The notes under the pieces are model-generated. The model was not told where the DNA came from and ran no database searches. It saw only the letters and a program-made list of their open reading frames with translations. Positions 63,698-64,000 of a stretch of 64,000 nucleotides of DNA are shown here, one piece after another (the first letter of the stretch is position 1; the number at the start of each line of letters is the position of its first letter). The stretch is from an uncultured OM182 clade bacterium (GTDB taxonomy: Bacteria > Pseudomonadota > Gammaproteobacteria > Pseudomonadales > Azotimanducaceae): assembly GCA_902567095.1 (NCBI GenBank), contig CACFLG010000001.1:61994-125993 (forward strand), given 5' to 3'. Both the position numbers and the translations under genes were made by a program.

Positions 63698-63982
63698 ATG
63701 AAAAACGATATACATCCAGAATACAGAGAAGTTTTATTCCATGACACCAGCGTGGACAAATATTGGTTGATCCGTTCTACAATGCAAGCCGATCAAACCA
63801 AGGAATGGACAGATGGAAATACTTATCCATACTGCCCTCTTGATGTTTCTTCCGCTTCCCATCCATTTTACACAGGAGAGCAAAGGCTCATTGATACTGG
63901 CGGAAGGGTTGAGAGATTCAGAAAGCGTTTTGGAGGCAGATCGCAACCTGCTCCTGAGAAAGAAGAAGCCCCAGCTGAGTAG
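63698..63982 (+). CDS. rpmE2: 50S ribosomal protein L31 type B
   Basis: '[29 protein letters not shown]', '[37 protein letters not shown]'; lacks the paired CxxC zinc motif of the C+ form. Confidence 0.94.
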   Translation: MKNDIHPEYREVLFHDTSVDKYWLIRSTMQADQTKEWTDGNTYPYCPLDVSSASHPFYTGEQRLIDTGGRVERFRKRFGGRSQPAPEKEEAPAE

Positions 63983-64000
63983 TCTAGCTTGAAAAATGTC

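Noticed and set aside
1-64000. CRISPR array, tRNA/rRNA genes, transposases or phage genes
   Set aside because: No repeat-spacer pattern, cloverleaf, rRNA or recombinase sequence was recognised on manual reading; a tRNAscan/Infernal run would be needed to exclude small RNAs.

Overview
The window is a gene-dense bacterial chromosome segment, probably from a marine gammaproteobacterium; that taxonomic guess comes only from gene content and protein style. In order it carries: (1) the 3' part of a TonB-dependent receptor, an aldo/keto reductase, a carotenoid oxygenase, an SDR and a Rieske oxygenase; (2) a purine catabolism cluster at 6.5-16.6 kb (TetR/RutR-like regulator, xdhABC, uraD, uraH, membrane urate oxidase puuD, puuE, allantoicase, ureidoglycolate lyase); (3) a very large secreted multidomain M4 metalloprotease gene (16.6-23.1 kb) split by a G8 tract; (4) a cupredoxin, a PQQ dehydrogenase, a CBS/CGL transsulfuration pair, a P450, a TauD dioxygenase, a second (frameshifted) TonB receptor and a secreted esterase; (5) Uup ABC-F and several small metabolic genes; (6) a zinc-homeostasis island (about 46.6-55.9 kb) with a Zrg-like ABC system, DUF3299, a His-rich DUF2796 protein, Zur, MerC-like, two COG0523 GTPases, DUF1826 and a 57-aa SEC-C protein absent from the supplied ORF track; (7) an alternative oxidase, a Ser/Thr kinase-PP2C pair, PhyH and L31 type B. 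The strongest candidates for something undescribed are: a 213-214 aa repeat module present in four copies across two otherwise unrelated secreted hydrolases; four genes each interrupted by one apparent extra base in a short homopolymer; a RutR-type operator on a purine cluster; and a shared Zur-like motif in the zinc island. No CRISPR array, rRNA, tRNA or transposase was recognised.
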